From the NCBI RefSeq assembly GCF_011397635.1, contig NC_064754.1, positions 37,577,543 to 37,641,542 on the forward strand: a DNA stretch of 64,000 nt, read 5' to 3'. The first letter of the stretch is position 1, and each line of letters starts with the position of its first letter. Positions 36,601 through 46,429 of this stretch are shown here, piece after piece. The notes under the pieces were generated by a model. It was not told the origin of the DNA. It ran no database searches and saw only the letters and a list, made by a program, of their open reading frames with translations. The position numbers and the translations under genes are program-made. This stretch comes from Epinephelus fuscoguttatus (taxonomy: Eukaryota; Chordata; Actinopteri; Perciformes; Serranidae).

Positions 36601-37700
36601 GAATTTGAATTTTTTTTTCTCTCGTCTCCATGGTAAACAGAGAATCCAGAAACGCAAAAAATTCTTGATGAAGGAAGTCATAGGGGTCCACATTTAACAG
36701 CGAAACTTTATCGAAACATCCATTTTTCACATAAGTCAACCGAAGCCAGACTGTAAAAACAGTAATTTTTACTAGCTAAAAACAGGAGCTGCTGGTCTAC
36801 CACTGCCTTGTTCAGATAGTTAGTTTGTGTTATTCTGTGATGTTGGTGCTTTAAAAGGTCAGTTTGGATTCATCAAAGTCACACAATAACGCAAACAAAC
36901 TACCAATTGAGGCAGCACTAGCCTAGCAGCTTGTGTGTTCACCAAGGTAAAATTACTGTTTTTTTCAACGGAGTTTGGCTTTGTCGAGAGCACAGGTAAG
37001 TTTCACTTTTTGTTCAGTTCCCCGTCAGAAAGGGCCGTGTGTTTAGGAAGTACTGAGCATATGACTGGATAAATGGGGCTGTTGTGAAACACGATCCCCA
37101 TTTTTGTATTCTTCATTCACTGTGGAGGCGTGTGAAATAAAGTTTTCGTCACAGAATTCAACATAGCATGGGAAGAGTAATTGATATTTGGGGGTCGTAT
37201 ATCTCACGCATGTCAAAAAGAAAAAGCCTTAGTTAAAAAATGTATCCACAACATTCTGTTAATCAAGTATTAAGGAGTAAATTTCAAGTTTCCATCAAAC
37301 AAAACAACTGCAAAAAAATGTGTCAGTGCCAAGTTATTTAATAGTTACCTGACCAGATACAGAAAAGATTGATCTGTAGCTGGACCCCACACAAACTAAC
37401 GTCTGGTTACTAGGCCAAAGAAAAAGCCATCAATAGATAAAGAAAGTTAAAGAACTCCTGTTGAGTATCAGATTATGTAATCATCCTTGCACACTTGCAC
37501 CTTTTTCGCTTAAAATATTTTCTGTTGTTTTTTATTTCCATGAAGATCTGTGGCTGCAGTACATCCAGGAGGAGCTGGGACCCCTCGGACAGCCAGAGAA
37601 CTGTGGCAAGATTCACTGGAGAGCGATGAAGTTTCTGGAGGGGGAGAGCGTGGAGAGGTTCACTTCCAAGTATACTCTGATTCAGACTGGCCACTTATGA
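25743..37700 (+). CDS. utp6: UTP6, small-subunit processome (UTP-B) HAT-repeat protein, 19 exons
   Basis: UTP6 is a nucleolar protein of the UTP-B subcomplex that works in early 18S rRNA processing. Proposed coding exons: 25743-25834, 26285-26369, 26460-26501, 26682-26774, 26974-27021, 27113-27176, 27264-27382, 27598-27675, 27800-27881, 30221-30302, 30407-30585, 31397-31476, 31579-31656, 32426-32605, 35009-35089, 35859-35968, 36156-36222, 36484-36556, 37546-37700. The total is 1788 nt: 595 aa plus stop (human 597), all with GT-AG boundaries and consistent phases. Recognisable blocks: N-terminal MAEIVQHRIEERIPELEQLE; DDVQLWLSQVAFCKKW; SKVFSAMLAIHPDKPALWIMAAK; half-a-TPR (HAT) type helices such as SARHLFLRALRFHP; EERCCQVYEEGVKSL; and the C terminus GQPENCGKIHWRAMK...QTGHL. 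The start is preceded by an ETS-type promoter. Introns 8, 11 and 14 carry (CA)n tracts next to splice sites, and intron 9 holds a stack of transposons. Confidence 0.96.
27721..27759 (+). repeat. (AC)n microsatellite in utp6 intron 8
   Basis: About 19 AC units, ending 40 nt before the exon 9 acceptor (AG at 27798-27799). Confidence 0.97.
28131..28454. mobile_element. small hAT-like TIR element in utp6 intron 9
   Basis: The left end GTGTTGTCAAAAATATC and the right end GTATCGTCACAACAC are imperfect inverted repeats, with internal TATCGAT motifs. No clear 8-bp target duplication is visible and no ORF is present. Confidence 0.5.
28555..28760 (+). repeat. dispersed teleost repeat (TTTATTTATAGAGCCCAAT head)
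   Basis: The segment from CAAGTCATGTCAATTTTATTTATAG through CTGTACAGCATACGACACC and CTCCCCCTTAAAAAAGGGG resembles a widespread fish repeat I know by sequence pattern. It is interrupted at its right by the Harbinger-like element at 28787. Confidence 0.55.
28787..30176 (+). mobile_element. Harbinger-like DNA transposon with CTG target duplication
   Basis: Both ends carry the same inverted repeat, GGGCCTCATTTATAAA at the left and TTTATAAATGAGGCCC at the right. They are flanked by the trinucleotide CTG (28784-28786 and 30177-30179), a 3-bp duplication fitting the CWG target of fish Harbinger elements. The 1390-bp element lies in utp6 intron 9. It retains the start of a Myb/SANT-like accessory gene (29058 on) but no transposase. 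Confidence 0.78.
29058..29300 (+). pseudogene. broken Myb/SANT-like gene of the Harbinger element
   Basis: The frame opens at an ATG with a basic N terminus (MATGEKRTKKRNFSE) followed by ETELETL. This resembles the start of the Myb/SANT-like DNA-binding accessory protein of Harbinger transposons. It is stopped by TAA at 29121-29123 and TGA at 29139-29141. Further on, a HSSGITNKRKRK-like segment typical of the same domain is readable in the same frame, after which the match drops out of frame. The copy is inactive. Confidence 0.6.
30598..30636 (+). repeat. (CA)n microsatellite in utp6 intron 11
   Basis: About 19 CA units starting 12 nt after the exon 11 donor (GT at 30586-30587). Confidence 0.97.
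31089..31275 (+). repeat. solo left end of the AAAGGGACAG MITE family, utp6 intron 11
   Basis: Starts TTAAAGGGACAGTTCACC and continues through TAGATTGTTTTGGTGTGAGTT and GATGGCGCTTGACTTGTGG, matching the left ends at 39458 and 56228. No partner end is found downstream. Confidence 0.72.
32045..32185 (+). repeat. diverged tRNA-derived SINE in utp6 intron 13
   Basis: GGTGGCCTTGTGGTTAAAGGC resembles a tRNA A-box head. The B-box region is degraded (GGTTTTGACTC), and a body with CATTTCCTGTTACTCTCTATTG and AAGGCATTAAA follows. It resembles another common teleost tRNA-SINE lineage and is older than the copy at 12331. Confidence 0.6.
32615..32807 (+). repeat. paired CA-rich microsatellite tracts in utp6 intron 14
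   Basis: (AC)n at 32615-32632 begins about 10 nt after the exon 14 donor. A second compound tract with ACACGG interruptions runs 32762-32807. Confidence 0.9.
32961..33629. mobile_element. TTAA-flanked MITE with AAGGAATACTTC ends, utp6 intron 14
   Basis: The left end TTAAAGGAATACTTCACCC (continuing with a run matching CACAAAATGACC) is mirrored at the right by GGTCATTTTGTGGGAGAAG followed by TATTCCTTTAA. The inverted repeat is about 30 bp, and TTAA sits at both limits (32961-32964, 33626-33629). No ORF of note in 669 bp. A TTAA target is the signature of piggyBac-like elements. Confidence 0.8.
35225..35660. repeat. dispersed repeat in utp6 intron 15
   Basis: The segment from GGAGCCAGAGTCTGGGCAG through GCAGCTCCTTTGATTG, ATCATGACGTCACTGCC and CCCATGTGCTAACGC to GTCACGTCGTCCATC matches, from memory, a high-copy repeat of percomorph fishes. 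Classification is unknown to me. Confidence 0.5.
36573..37200. mobile_element. decayed TTAA MITE in utp6 intron 18
   Basis: The left end TTAAAGGAATACTTCATCC is of the same family as the element at 32961. The interior is shared with 14878-15382 and, near GGAAGTACTGAGCA and ACTGGATAAATG, with 32961-33629. The right inverted end has decayed after GAGTAATTGATATTTGGGGG. It begins only 16 nt after the exon 18 donor. Confidence 0.6.
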
Positions 37701-39457
37701 AGGATCCGGGTAGTGTAGATCAAGGCCTTTAAGTTTAGGTAACGACAGCCAGTGTTCAACAACTGAATAGAGGTTTATCAGCTGAATAAGCAGCACATGT
37801 TTTCAGAGCAGGTGTTCATCTTGGTCTTGTTGAAGTCTGGTGCTGTGCCCATCCATGAATTGCCAGTACTGCAGTTTCTGAAGTTTGCGGTCCATCAGGA
37901 AAAGGCCTGTCAATTCTTCTTCAAAGGTTTCAGCAGTGTTGGAGGAAATGTTCTTGATTGAGCCACCTCTGATGTTTGCAGTTTCAAGCCGTCATATTTT
38001 ACAGCTGTAATTCACAACTTTTTATTTTCAGTTACACCAGACTGATTTTGGGAACATTTATTGTAAGGATGTCCAATTTGATTGAATTCCACATTTATTT
38101 GTCAAACTTTGATGCTGTTATAATATTAAAACATTCTTTCATTCTGGTGCGATCTCTGTTGTGGTCCCTCTGACACAGTGACATAGCAGATACACACAAA
38201 AAAAAAAAACACAGCACACACTTTTTTCTAAACTCCAGAATTACATGAATTACACAATAGTTTTCAATAACCCACTCTTTTAAAAAGGTTCTTGGCAAGT
38301 AAGTGAAGTTAATTTAAATTACTGTGGCAATAAATATCCTTTATCCTCTAAAATTCTCAGTTCACACGTCGATCCAGTGTTCGCAGTCAAAAGCAAGACT
38401 CATTATTCAGATTCCTGCCTGTCATGGTGCAAAATGTTGCCTTAAAAACACACAACAACACATATAAAGCAGCAGTGGTATGAGATAGTTGCACATCTAT
38501 AAAGTGTTTCAATGGCCAGCTAAAAACTGTCCATACACATCTAAATATATTTACAATTAGTTTTTAAGGACACTTAAAATTGTAATGTCTTACAGCAGCG
38601 CAGCATCTACAGTAATGTAACAGCTATGAGGTATGGCAAGATGTTAATTTAAAAAGCATTATATAACTGGATCATGAAATTGCACTTTAAAGCCTAATAA
38701 AATACATAATACACCTATAAAATTGTATCACAATGAATTTTACAACGTTTTTTCTCTCTGACACTCTGCTTACAGGCATGGACAGTGTTACACAATGGCC
38801 TCCTCTTTTCATTGAAAGTGATGTTCATAAGACAACCATGTGGCCAGTTTTAGGGGGGAATGATATAAATTAAATATATTTAGTTTGAGATATTAAAATA
38901 CCTCTGCACTCTGACACTAGTTTCAGAGGAACTGGCTTCAGGCTTTAAGGAAATGAGTGCAAACATGCAAACAACCAAACATTTAAAACAATGTACTTTT
39001 AAGGCAGAAGTTGTTATGGCAAAGGACTTTTTTTCGATGATGATCACTTTAGAAAATAAGTGAATTAAGATGTTGAGGGAATGCCCAGTTACATCCTGTC
39101 AGCTGAGGTTTGATAGACTACTACTACCGTGTGTGAGGGGGGTTTCTAACAGGGTTGGCAGACGTACTGGTTTGCTGATATATTGAGCTACTTAGGCTAT
39201 TTAAAACAAATTGGCCGGTTTACGGCTGAGATAATGGAGCGTCTGTGCTGACACTGGGTGTTTTCAGAGAGCAAACCTGAGAAAATATTAAAATGTGTTA
39301 AGGACATATTTTTAGTCAGCAGCTTCAGCCTGCAACACGTGTGACGAGCTGCTGAGTCACAATGTCCCATGATGGTCTAAATGCTTTATCAGAGGCCTAT
39401 TAAAAATAACATTTAGAGGGAAACAATGAATCCTTTTAGTAGTTGAAGCCAACAGTT
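37701..39457 (+). other. utp6 3' UTR and downstream flank
   Basis: No coding exon seen. Candidate poly(A) signals AATAAA lie at 38329-38334 and 38696-38701, about 630 and 1000 nt past the utp6 stop codon. The rest is AT-rich. Confidence 0.5.
38329..38334 (+). terminator. candidate poly(A) signal of utp6
   Basis: AATAAA hexamer 630 nt downstream of the stop codon; a second one lies at 38696-38701. Confidence 0.35.
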
Positions 39458-40526
39458 TTAAAGGGACAGTTCAAACCATATAAAAAACACATATTTTTCA
39501 TCTTATCTGAAGTGCTGTTTTTCAGCCTGAATTGTTTTGGTGTAAGTTGGTGAGTGTTAAGAGATATAGGCCGTAGAGATGTCTGCCCTTTTTCTTCATA
39601 TAATGGTACCAGATGGCACTTAGCTGGTGGTGCTCAAAGCGCCAAAAAAAAAAATACATTTGAAAAACTCAACAGCAATGACTCTTTAGAGAAATCATGA
39701 CCCAGTTACTAGAGATAATCCACAGACCTTGTTGTGAGCAGTTTCATGAAGGAACTATTTTCTTCATACTGAACTACACCTGCCAACTGTATCACTGCAC
39801 AGAAGGAAGCGTGCTTCTACTGCTAGCTCACCTAGCACCACTGGGCTAGCTAATGTTACAACAGTAGACTAAATAAAATAATAGATGTAGCTACGGTGAT
39901 GTCACTCATTGGTTTGTGGACTGCCATTTTGAAGCCTCAAGTGTGACATTTTGGCCGTCGCCATCTTGGATTTTTGGAAACAGAGGTGACCATATTTGGA
40001 TGAGAGGGTGGAGCTGTAGAAGAGCGAGGGGCGGGTCGGACTCAGACTACAGTGATGACTTGCAGGCAGTCTGTCACTCAAAACGTATTTTTTATTACTC
40101 TCCCCTGCACGACACAGTTGTCACGAATGTTGAAATGAGCCACAGAGATCTGCTGTAAAGTTGGGCATTTTAACATGGGGGTCTGTGGGGATGGGCTCGT
40201 TTTTGGAGCTAGCCTCAAGTGACCTCAAAGAACTTCACATTGGCTTCATTTTCCAGCCCCGGAGGATGCTGTTTGGCTACTGCTCAGCTGAGGAGGACAC
40301 CATTAATGTGTACATCTGGAGCACAGGCCTCTCTTCAATGAGTAGATGCACACTTCCTTCAGCACAGTAATACAGTCAGCGAGTGTTTCAAATGTTTGGA
40401 GATTCGAGCGCCACAAGCCGAGTGCCATCTAGTCAACTCACACCAAAACAATCTAGACTTACAAACAACGCTACAGGTAAGAAGAAAAATATATTGTTTC
40501 AATTTTGGGGTGAGCTGTCCCTTCAA
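39458..40526. mobile_element. full-length AAAGGGACAG-family TTAA MITE carrying a nested repeat
   Basis: The left end TTAAAGGGACAGTTCA and the right end GAGCTGTCCCTTCAA are inverted copies over roughly 150-190 bp, including GTTTTGGTGTAAGTT against its complement AACTCACACCAAAAC. TTAA is intact at 39458-39461 and mutated to TTCAA on the right. The interior is split by an unrelated dispersed repeat at about 39893-40266, which accounts for most of the extra length compared with the 697-bp copy at 56228. Confidence 0.78.
39893..40266 (+). repeat. nested dispersed repeat within the MITE
   Basis: The unit from GGTGATGTCACTCATTGGTTTG through CTGCCATTTTGAAGCC, GGAGCTGTAGAAGAGCGAGG and TTTTAACATGGGGGTCTG to GCTTCATTTTCCAGCCCCGG matches, from memory, a common percomorph repeat. 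MITE-type sequence continues on both sides. Confidence 0.5.
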
Positions 40527-41008
40527 TAAAAATTTGAATATTTTGAATACTGGCACATGTAATCTGTCAGCGTCAGTAAAAATACTATCTATACCGGCCA
40601 ATAAAAAAAAAACAGCTGGACCCTGTAGCTCCACATGCTCACATCCTCCACAGCCACTCCTACATTACTGAGAGAGGACATGAACCTCAATCTGTTTTCC
40701 CCAAAATAGCTTGATGTTAAAAATTACCATCTGGATCTTTTAACACATAATGCTGCACCTTCCTACCTCCTGTGTCCCCGAGTATATGTTAGGTCCAACG
40801 CCATCTCCTCCTTACTGTCTCCTCCCTCACTGTACACTCTCCTACATGTGCCCTTCAGCTCTTACGAGTCTGTGTAATGTACCCAATGTGTAAGAAACTC
40901 CCCTTTGTCTGTCTCACCAGTGTTTGCTTTACCACCCTTGACACTCATGTCTGATTCTTGTCGGTCTACCACCCCCACGTCACCCCCAGCCCACCCCTCC
41001 ACACATCT

Positions 41009-41218
41009 TCAGAGCTTCTTGAAGAGGATGTAGGTGAAGAGTACCAATACGCCTGCTGACAGAAGTCCAATCACACACTGGTGGATGGTGATGACGTTCT
41101 CCAGGGCGTGGATGCGCTCCTCCATGGCGTTGGTGTGGATGTAGTCATAAATGGAGGCCCCGATGCTCCACACCGCCCATACAGCATCCACCAACGCTTT
41201 CATGGTGGGAGAGACCAT
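41009..41218 (-). CDS. small predicted tail-anchored membrane protein, unidentified
   Basis: This 69-aa ORF starts MVSPTMKALVDAVWAVWSIG and ends FTYILFKKL. Residues about 45-66 form a strong hydrophobic helix (CVIGLLSAGVLVLFTYILF) followed by KKL, the arrangement of a tail-anchored protein. The middle (IHTNAMEERIHALENVITIH) is amphipathic and could form a short coiled coil. A good splice acceptor (pyrimidine tract then TAG at 41280-41278) lies 59 nt upstream, and an in-frame TAA follows it, so the ATG at 41218 is the first in-frame Met of a putative last exon. An out-of-frame short uORF overlaps the start. I do not recognise the family. It lies between utp6 and the miRNA cluster, where human has COPRS, but it does not resemble COPRS. 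It could be a chance ORF. Confidence 0.5.
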   Translation of the reverse strand: MVSPTMKALVDAVWAVWSIGASIYDYIHTNAMEERIHALENVITIHQCVIGLLSAGVLVLFTYILFKKL

Positions 41219-41796
41219 TGAGAGGGCCGCCTGCAGCCGGGTGCCAGCCGCATCCGCTGCTTATTGGCCCTACTGCACTACAGAGAGAGAAGAGGGTGAC
41301 ACATGGTGCAGTGAGGAGAGAGCTTTGTGTGGGTGCACTGTTAGCCTCCGAAATAGCAATTACAGTTACACATCTACAAACGTGAACAGAGCATGTGATC
41401 TGAGCTGTGAGAAGAGTGAAAGAGTGATTAATAATGCCATCTTTATACTTTCTCTTTTTGTTCTGATTCATGAAGGAATACAATTAAAAGATTTCTGTGA
41501 TTTTAGTAATTTTATAGTTGCCATTTGACGTTTATTATAGGAGTACAGTGTTTAAGTATAATTTTGAGGTACTTTTACTTTACTTGAGTGTTTTTCTATT
41601 ATGCTGTTTTATACTTTTATACTCCAGTACATTTACTTGACAAGTGTAGTTACTCTTCACAGTGGCAACCCCAGAGATTTTTCACAAAATTGGCTGCATT
41701 GGGGTGCAATACCAAAACCAACAGCCATACTGAATTTCAGGAATTCTATAACGCTGTTGCAGTATATGGGCTAGTTGAAAACTGTCAGTATGAAAG
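41219..41796. other. 5' side of the small minus-strand ORF
   Basis: Holds the putative acceptor at 41278-41280. No further exon could be recognised, and no repeat was identified. Confidence 0.4.
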
Positions 41797-42294
41797 TTAA
41801 AGTTTCAGTGTGTAGGATTTAGGGGGATATATTGGCAGAAATGGAATATAATATAAATATGCTTTCTGTGGTTTATAATCATCTGAAAATGAGAATTGTA
41901 ATATTTTTGTTACCTTAGAATGAGATGTTTATATCTACATAGGGAGTGGCTCCCTATCCACAGAGGTGGCCATGTTGCACTTCCATGTTTCTAAAGTAGC
42001 CCAAAATGGACAAACCAAACACTGGCTCTGGATAGGGACATTTGCATTTTTTCACATTGGCCACTGTAGATAGCAGCCTCTCTGCAATGAGCATTCAGTG
42101 TTTCTAAAATTTTTAATCATCTGGTTTGTTTGTTTTGGAGAGGAGACTGCTGCGGATAATTAAGCTTTTGCTAAAATCCACCCAAACAATAAACACTGAA
42201 TTCTAACCTAGAAAGGTTTTAGCTGGTTGCAATTTGCAATCCTCACCACTAGATGCCAGTAAATCACCCTAAATCTTAAACACTGTTCCTTTAA
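41797..42294. mobile_element. TTAA-flanked MITE (CAGTGTGTAGGATTTAGGG ends)
   Basis: The left end TTAAAGTTTCAGTGTGTAGG continuing to ATTTAGGGGGAT is mirrored by the right end ATCACCCTAAATCTTAAACAC followed by TGTTCCTTTAA. The inverted repeat is about 30 bp with TTAA at 41797-41800 and 42291-42294. No transposase in 498 bp. This is a third sequence family here using TTAA targets. Confidence 0.8.
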
Positions 42295-42430
42295 GGAATC
42301 ACACAGGCTGCTGATATACTTTAGTTTATTATTTTTTAAGTTAATGTTACTAATTCTATGATGTGCATACCTGTATAGTTAACATTTTGAATTCCACAGC
42401 AATCCTTTTTAATGTGTGTTATATATCTGT

Positions 42431-43395
42431 TAGGGATGCACCGAATATTCGGTAACCGAATATATTCGGCCGAATATTGCAAAAAACCACACATTCGGTA
42501 TTCAGTGGAATAAGTTAAAAGCCAGGCCGAATAATAGTGGCGTGTTTTGATAAACAGCGTGCTGTGACCGGCGGAGTAAAATGTCGGTAGTGTGGCGATC
42601 CGTCCGTCACGGCACTTGCATTTGCGACTAAAAATAGTTGTGAGTGAGCAAAATAGGCTTAAATCATTCAGCATGCTGTGCGAGCAGCCTACACATTTCA
42701 ACCAGCAGCAGAAACGAAAGGCGAATCCCATCGGTTGTGGGTTGAACGGGGGTCACAGACACAGACAGTAATGTATTCCTGTCAAATATGGCGGCCATCG
42801 GCTTACCGGCGAGGGGAAGTCGGCTCCAATAATATCCTCTTGCCGTCATGACTGCCCAGAAGTACCTGAACAGCCGAGCCAGCCGAACACAGGTATGTGA
42901 TGTGTCAGAGGAGAAACGAGCCTTTCACGGCCCACAAACCTCACCGCACTTTAGGGACTGTTCTTTACTTATGAAGGGACTGTTCTTTATTTGTCAGGGG
43001 AGGAGGATGGCTGGTTGATTCTTATTTTATTTATTTATTTATTTTGATCCCCCCTATGTTCTTCACTCATTGATGCTGTGTTTGAAGTATGAATAAGTCA
43101 AGTAATGTATTCCATTGAAATATCATTGATGTATTATAGAAAAGTGATTTATCTTTTCATAAATGACAAAAGGCACATCTGCCTCATTTTCGCTGTGGTA
43201 TCGTGATACTACTCAGAACCATGATATTTTCATTGGTATTGTACAGTGGGTCCCAATTTTGGTACCGTGACAACACATCTGGAGGGTGTTCATCTGCAAA
43301 AACTAATGAACAACTAAACAACGATATTTGGTATTCGGCCAAGCGTTTAATATTATTCGGCTTCGGCCACAGATTTTCATTTCAGTGCATCCCTA
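42431..43395. mobile_element. non-autonomous hAT element with perfect 8-bp target duplication
   Basis: The termini are TAGGGATGCAC and GTGCATCCCTA. The direct duplication ATATCTGT is exact at 42423-42430 and 43396-43403. Subterminal ATTCGG/CCGAAT motifs recur in both orientations near both ends, as in hAT transposase-binding regions. The 965-bp interior has no long transposase ORF. The exact duplication suggests a relatively young insertion. Confidence 0.9.
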
Positions 43396-43403
43396 ATATC
43401 TGT

Positions 43404-44559
43404 ACATAGTCTACATATTTTATTGTTCTTTAAATAGGCTGCTTGTCCTTTTCTTTAAAAAGACAAGAGGCTAGTTTTATTTTGAAGGAGTACATTGGTT
43501 GAAAGGGAAAAAAATCATTCACTGAGAACAAGTCTGCAAGCAAATTACCTCCATCTTTAACATTAAAATGCAGGTTACACACTGATGCATCAATAGTAAT
43601 CTAATAGTTTCCGAGTGCTCTTATTTTTGATACTATCAGTACATGTTGTTGACAATACTTTGAGCAAACATTTAAGATGCAAGACTTATGACTTCCTGTG
43701 CTTCCTCTTCACAGGCTCTGCCTACTTAATCAACAGATAGAGTAGGCTATAACTTTCAGAGTCTTTCTGCCTTTAACACAGTCTTTCCATTCCTCTCCCT
43801 CTCTCTGCTCTACTGGTCGACTGATTGACTCCCCCATCACACGCTGACGTCATGTCATTATTAATAAACTTGGTCCTGTAAAGAACAGGCTCCACATGAT
43901 CTGACATTTGGTCTTGTGAAATCAGAAAACTCCGAATCTGCAGAGCAACAGGAACCTGAGTTTGAGCGAAATGACTGGTGTACACAGAGATCAAAACACA
44001 CAGGCTGTGTGGCGGAGACATTTGTTACTAACGGACTCCAAACTCACCGACGGCTGTCAGACGTTACTGTGATGATGAAGATGATGATGAACATCCGTCC
44101 TGCTGTTGCTGGAGTAATGAATATGTTGTTTAGGAGAAGCCAGGATTGTTCCTGTCAGGTATGAAGTCGGACATTGCTATTCGGCGTCAAGTCAGCCTTA
44201 ATCCAACACTTCGCTTCCGGTTAAACCTTTAAAATTAAAACGGTCCTATTCTGACATCAATTAGAGAACATTTTGTTGACAGAGTGTCCAAGCTCTTAGA
44301 AATGTGCACAGGAGAAGGAATATGACGTCAAAAGACACCACATAAAAAACACAACTGCTATTCACATAAATAATGGGTCCTTCAGGGCACAACATGAGGT
44401 CATTTATTTTATTTTGACAAGAAACTCGCCCAATTTCCGGTATTATTGTGGGATACTTGTCTACATTAAGCAGCTGACTGAAACCATATGAGAGCGTCAC
44501 CATGGGCACTAAAAGTGGAGCATGACCTCGAGAATAGAATAGGATGCGAAATAATAAAA
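43404..44559. other. intergenic, no supported gene
   Basis: Short ORFs only. A GATGATGAAGATGATGATG tract lies near 44070-44090. Nothing else was recognised. Confidence 0.45.
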
Positions 44560-44950
44560 TAGAAAATTAAAACGACACAAAAAGTTGAGCAGAGTGCAAA
44601 AAATCTAATAATGATAATAATGATGATAGTAATAGTAACAATATTAATAGTAAAATAAAATAAAATAAAATAATAATAATGATAATTATTATTATTATTA
44701 TATTTATTATTATTATTATTAGCCTATCTTAAGATACAGAGAAAGGTCTATAGCACTAAATAAAAACAGACAATATGTAGAAAAATAAAATGATACAATA
44801 GGCCTATAAGAATAGAATAGCATAGAAAATAAGGCTAAATAGCAGAGAGATTAGAACAGAACAGAATTTACTGAAATGTGAAATGGAAAAATAGAATAGA
44901 ATAGAGAAAAAAAATGCAAAACAGAGTAGAAAAATTAAGTCAAGTCATGG
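44560..44950. repeat. AT-rich low-complexity tract with (AAT)n/(ATT)n
   Basis: Degenerate AATAATGAT, AAAATAAAAT and ATTATT repeats, purest at 44640-44722, followed by AATAGAATAGA-like degenerate pentamers to about 44950. It lies directly upstream of the CpG-rich block. Confidence 0.85.
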
Positions 44951-45159
44951 AGCAGCAGACAACTCAACATGACATAACGAGAGAGACTAGAAACCTTGCT
45001 AACTTGTTATAACATTTGAACTGAAGCCACTGATTACATTTGTCCAAAAGGATCCAGCTGTCGCGCTGTAATGACCCCCTGATGTACAGCTGCACGTGAT
45101 CACACTCAGTGATCTGAATAAAACAATAAGATTGTGTTTGACACATGCATGTGATGAAG

Positions 45160-46200
45160 TGTCAGGGCGCGTCGCTGCCACCAGGGGTCGCAGCACACTA
45201 ACATGTTGCTGGTTCAGGGAGGTAACATGAGAGGTGTGATGAACCTGGGATGTATATAGCCTCCTGAACAGCATCGATAAAAGAGGGGAACACCTCGAGA
45301 GAGCCGCAGACGAGCCGCTCCGGAGCCGCCGGAGACGCAGCCAAGCGCGGCACGGGGCCTGTGTGGCGCATGTGGACGGGCGAGCCAACACACCGCAGGA
45401 ATGTGTGCAGTTACAGGAAAACACACATGCTCGGACATTACTGAGTGTAGTGTTCTTGGCCGTTTCAAAGTCCTCTTACAGAATAATTGGGAATACGGGG
45501 CCACATTGCTGCGCCCCCGACGGAAACCTATAATTGGAGACGAGCCAGTGACGCGCTGAAAATAACCAGGTTACCACTTAGCACCGGTCCATTTTGGGGA
45601 GGGCCCAACACGAGGGCGCAGCACCATATATCAGCTCCTTCCAGCTGTTTGGGAATATCCTGCTCATAATATCGAGGCTGCAGCATGGCAGTAGCAGCAG
45701 CAGGCTCCAGTCTCTTTCCCCGACTGTCTCTTTCCAGAATGGATATTGGGTGACTGGCTGGGTGCTGGGTGCGCACCGGGGATCTCTCGGTGGGAAACGC
45801 AGAAGCGTTCTTTTTTTTTTTTTGAAGGGAGGAAGGGCGGGAGGGGGGAGACTGGCACAAGGCGCGACACTGTTGCGTCTGCATGTTTTTTCCCCTTGGA
45901 CAGAAGGAAAAAGATAGGCCGAGGGGGAGACTGTCCGACTTCTTCCAAAAGACAATTCGTTCCCCCCACCCCCGAAAGGATAATCTTGCTCAGTCTGGGA
46001 TGCGTGCAACACCAAGTGATCAGATATTACTGGGGCGGCGGTGGTGCCGGAGCTGGCGGTGGATGGACGGCGAAGTTCAACTTCGCTTGCAGACGCGATC
46101 TCCTCCAAGCAGCCAGACAAGCAACCAGACAGTCGGCGCTTTTTACGCGAAGTCCCCATATGGCTGCGGGATGCTGACACCTGCGCAGTACGCAGGTAAC
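45160..46200 (+). promoter_or_regulatory. CpG-rich promoter, likely for the mir-193a/mir-365 primary transcript
   Basis: CpG dinucleotides are dense compared with flanking DNA (for example CGCAGACGAGCCGC, CGGAGCCGCCGGAGACGC, GGGGCGGCGG). A TATATAG box at 45253-45259 would place a start near 45285. A donor-like CGCAG/GTAACT occurs at about 46196, allowing a first exon of roughly 0.9 kb. Overlapping ORFs on both strands look non-coding and GC-driven. mir-193a begins 230 nt further on in the same orientation, so I infer a pri-miRNA promoter. A protein-coding host cannot be excluded. Confidence 0.55.
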
Positions 46201-46396
46201 TACAACCGGGCAGCATCACTCACTTCTGCAGACACTGACAGACAGCAGATCAATGGGTATGTATCGGTGTGGTCACAGGTTAAACCCTTCGCATTCCTTC
46301 ATTACCTCGTCTGGAAGTTATATCTTGTGGTGTGAAAGACACTTCCAGAATCCATAGGTGTGTAGTTTCCTCCACACTGAGTCCCCGACGATGGGA

Positions 46397-46424
46397 CTGA
46401 TGATGATGATGATGATGATGATGG
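46397..46424 (+). repeat. (TGA)n microsatellite just upstream of mir-193a
   Basis: About eight to nine uninterrupted TGA/GAT units, ending roughly 6-8 nt before the base of the mir-193a hairpin. Confidence 0.95.
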
Positions 46425-46429
46425 TGTGT

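Noticed and set aside
41009-41218. Assignment of the small minus-strand ORF to COPRS by synteny
   Set aside because: COPRS is a longer soluble protein without a C-terminal membrane helix; the sequence does not resemble it.
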